In this document: in pieces, positions 5,148 to 6,385 of the stretch
Numbering within the stretch: position 1 is the first letter of the stretch
How the letters are laid out: the number at the start of each line of letters is the position of its first letter
DNA from: DAIUFH01 sp036844705
Lineage (GTDB): Bacteria > Bacillota > Clostridia > Tissierellales > Tissierellaceae
Assembly: GCA_036844705.1 (NCBI GenBank)
Contig: DAIUFH010000101.1
Location: 1 to 6,385, forward strand
Direction: 5' to 3'
DNA length: 6,385 bases
Notes under the pieces: model-generated
Database searches by the model: none
What the model was told of the DNA's origin: nothing
Seen by the model: the letters and a program-made list of their open reading frames with translations, nothing else
Program-made: the position numbers and the translations under genes

Positions 5148-6385
5148 TCACATCTTATTTGGTGCTTCTATGCCCAATAAACCAAGTCCTGTTTTAATAA
5201 CTGTCTTGCTTACATAAACAAGTGCTAATCTAGCCTTTTTCATCTCTTCATTCTCAATAATAATCTGAGTGCTATTGTAAAATTTATTAAATGCCTTTGC
5301 AAGTTCTACTATGTGTCTTGTTATCATATAAGGCTCATTTTTATCACATGCGTCTAAGATTATATGTGGAAAATCATATATTAATCTTGCTATATTTATT
5401 TCATCCTCTGAATTAAGCAATTTAAAATCAACTTCATCATCTATATTGAAATTCCCTTTTTTCAACAGAGAATTGGCTCTTGCATGAGTATATTGCACAT
5501 ATGGCCCTGTTTCACCTTCGAAACTTAATGTTCTATCCCAGTTGAATACATAATCCTTAATTCTTTGATTAAATAATTCTTGGAATAGAATAGCCCCTAT
5601 ACCTACCTGTTTTGCTACTTCATTTTTGTTTTCTAAATCAGGATTTCTTTCCTCAATTATTTTCAATGTATTGTCAATGGCTTTATCCAATACATCCTCT
5701 AAAAATACTACTCTACCCTTTCTTGTAGATAATGTACCATCCTCTAAGCTAACCATACCAAACGGTATATGGATACAATCCTTTGCCCAATCGTAACCCA
5801 TTAGCTCTACAACCTTTATCCATGCTTTAAAATGAAGGTTTTGCTGTGATGCCACCACATATAAGTTTTTATAAAAATTATATGTTTTCTTTCTATAAAT
5901 TGCAGCCGTTATGTCTCTTGTAGTATATAATGTGGAACCATCACTTTTTTTAATTAGTGCAGGTGGCATGCCATATGGCTCTAAATCAACTATTAAAGCC
6001 CCTTCAGAATTCTTTAATATACCTTTGGCTTTCATTTCATCTATAACTGCGGGCATTTTGTCAGAGTAAAAGGACTCTCCCGCATAGGAATCGAATTTTA
6101 TATTTAACATATCGTATACTCTGTTAAATTCTTTCAAGCTTATGTCTCTTATCCATTGCCATAGACTTAATGCTTCTTCATTCTTATCCTCAAGCTCCTT
6201 AAACCAGTGCCTTGCCTCATCTCTCAGGGCAGGATTCTCTTCTGCTTCACTATTAAACCTTACATAAAGCTTAAGCAGCTCCTGTATTGGATTAGCTTCG
6301 ATTACTTCCTTATCTCCCCATTTCTTATAAGCTGATATCAGCATTCCAAATTGTGTTCCATAATCGCCAAGATGATTTATAGCTA
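5148..6385 (-). CDS. argS: Arginyl-tRNA synthetase, N-terminus beyond the window
   Basis: Class I aminoacyl-tRNA synthetase that charges tRNA-Arg with arginine in the cytoplasm. The reading frame continues to the right edge: the codons before the first visible methionine (6342-6344) encode INHLGDYGTQFG, a hallmark of ArgRS just after the catalytic HIGH segment, so that methionine is internal and the gene is cut by the window. About 411 of an expected 560 or so residues are present. Visible are YTTRDI in the catalytic domain, LSTRKGR (LSTRKG at 5715-5732), the ArgRS equivalent of the KMSKS loop, and the DALR anticodon-binding domain, opening near GPYVQYTHARA and ending in the typical LGLLGIEAPNKM. 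The HIGH motif and N-terminal add-on domain are outside. The TGA stop lies 4 nt from the shared terminator. The upstream control region, where a T-box might lie, is not in this window. Confidence 0.96.
   Translation of the reverse strand, partial: AINHLGDYGTQFGMLISAYKKWGDKEVIEANPIQELLKLYVRFNSEAEENPALRDEARHWFKELEDKNEEALSLWQWIRDISLKEFNRVYDMLNIKFDSYAGESFYSDKMPAVIDEMKAKGILKNSEGALIVDLEPYGMPPALIKKSDGSTLYTTRDITAAIYRKKTYNFYKNLYVVASQQNLHFKAWIKVVELMGYDWAKDCIHIPFGMVSLEDGTLSTRKGRVVFLEDVLDKAIDNTLKIIEERNPDLENKNEVAKQVGIGAILFQELFNQRIKDYVFNWDRTLSFEGETGPYVQYTHARANSLLKKGNFNIDDEVDFKLLNSEDEINIARLIYDFPHIILDACDKNEPYMITRHIVELAKAFNKFYNSTQIIIENEEMKKARLALVYVSKTVIKTGLGLLGIEAPNKM

Noticed and set aside
6342..6344. Methionine codon at 6342-6344 as the start of argS
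   Set aside because: The frame continues upstream with INHLGDYGTQFG, a conserved internal ArgRS motif, so the gene is cut by the window edge and this methionine is internal.

Overview
The window looks like chromosomal DNA of an anaerobic low-GC Firmicute of the Clostridia/Tissierellia type. The basis is strong AT bias, purine-rich ribosome binding sites, GTG starts, a Firmicutes-style arginyl-tRNA synthetase, a phosphate butyryltransferase-family enzyme and a B12-binding radical SAM protein with a DUF4080-type C-terminus. The species cannot be named from this sequence.

Layout. Positions 1-195 are intergenic and hold a 13-bp inverted repeat and what looks like a decayed dispersed repeat. From 4778 down to 196, four minus-strand genes form one tight run. 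In transcription order they are a 585-residue B12-binding radical SAM protein, a 250-residue six-helix membrane protein, a 381-residue TPR protein, and a 303-residue phosphate acyltransferase (Ptb family). Junctions are a 1-nt TAG/GTG overlap, a 4-nt gap and an 11-nt gap, so co-transcription and translational coupling are very likely. Positions 4779-4924 form a divergent promoter region. A small plus-strand gene (4925-5134, 69 acidic residues, unknown function) follows and ends inside a strong hairpin terminator. That terminator also sits just past the 3' end of argS, which enters from the right edge on the minus strand and lacks its N-terminal part here.

How the genes work together. argS is housekeeping and unrelated to the rest. 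The radical SAM, membrane and TPR genes look like a functional unit: a cobalamin-binding radical enzyme with an integral membrane partner and a repeat scaffold. The substrate is unknown. The Ptb-family gene at the end of the run is visibly richer in G+C than the three genes before it and has no acyl kinase gene next to it in this window, so it may be a metabolic enzyme that only shares the transcript. I see no CRISPR array, insertion sequence, tRNA or rRNA. The least explained parts are the radical SAM/membrane/TPR set and the small acidic protein divergent from it.
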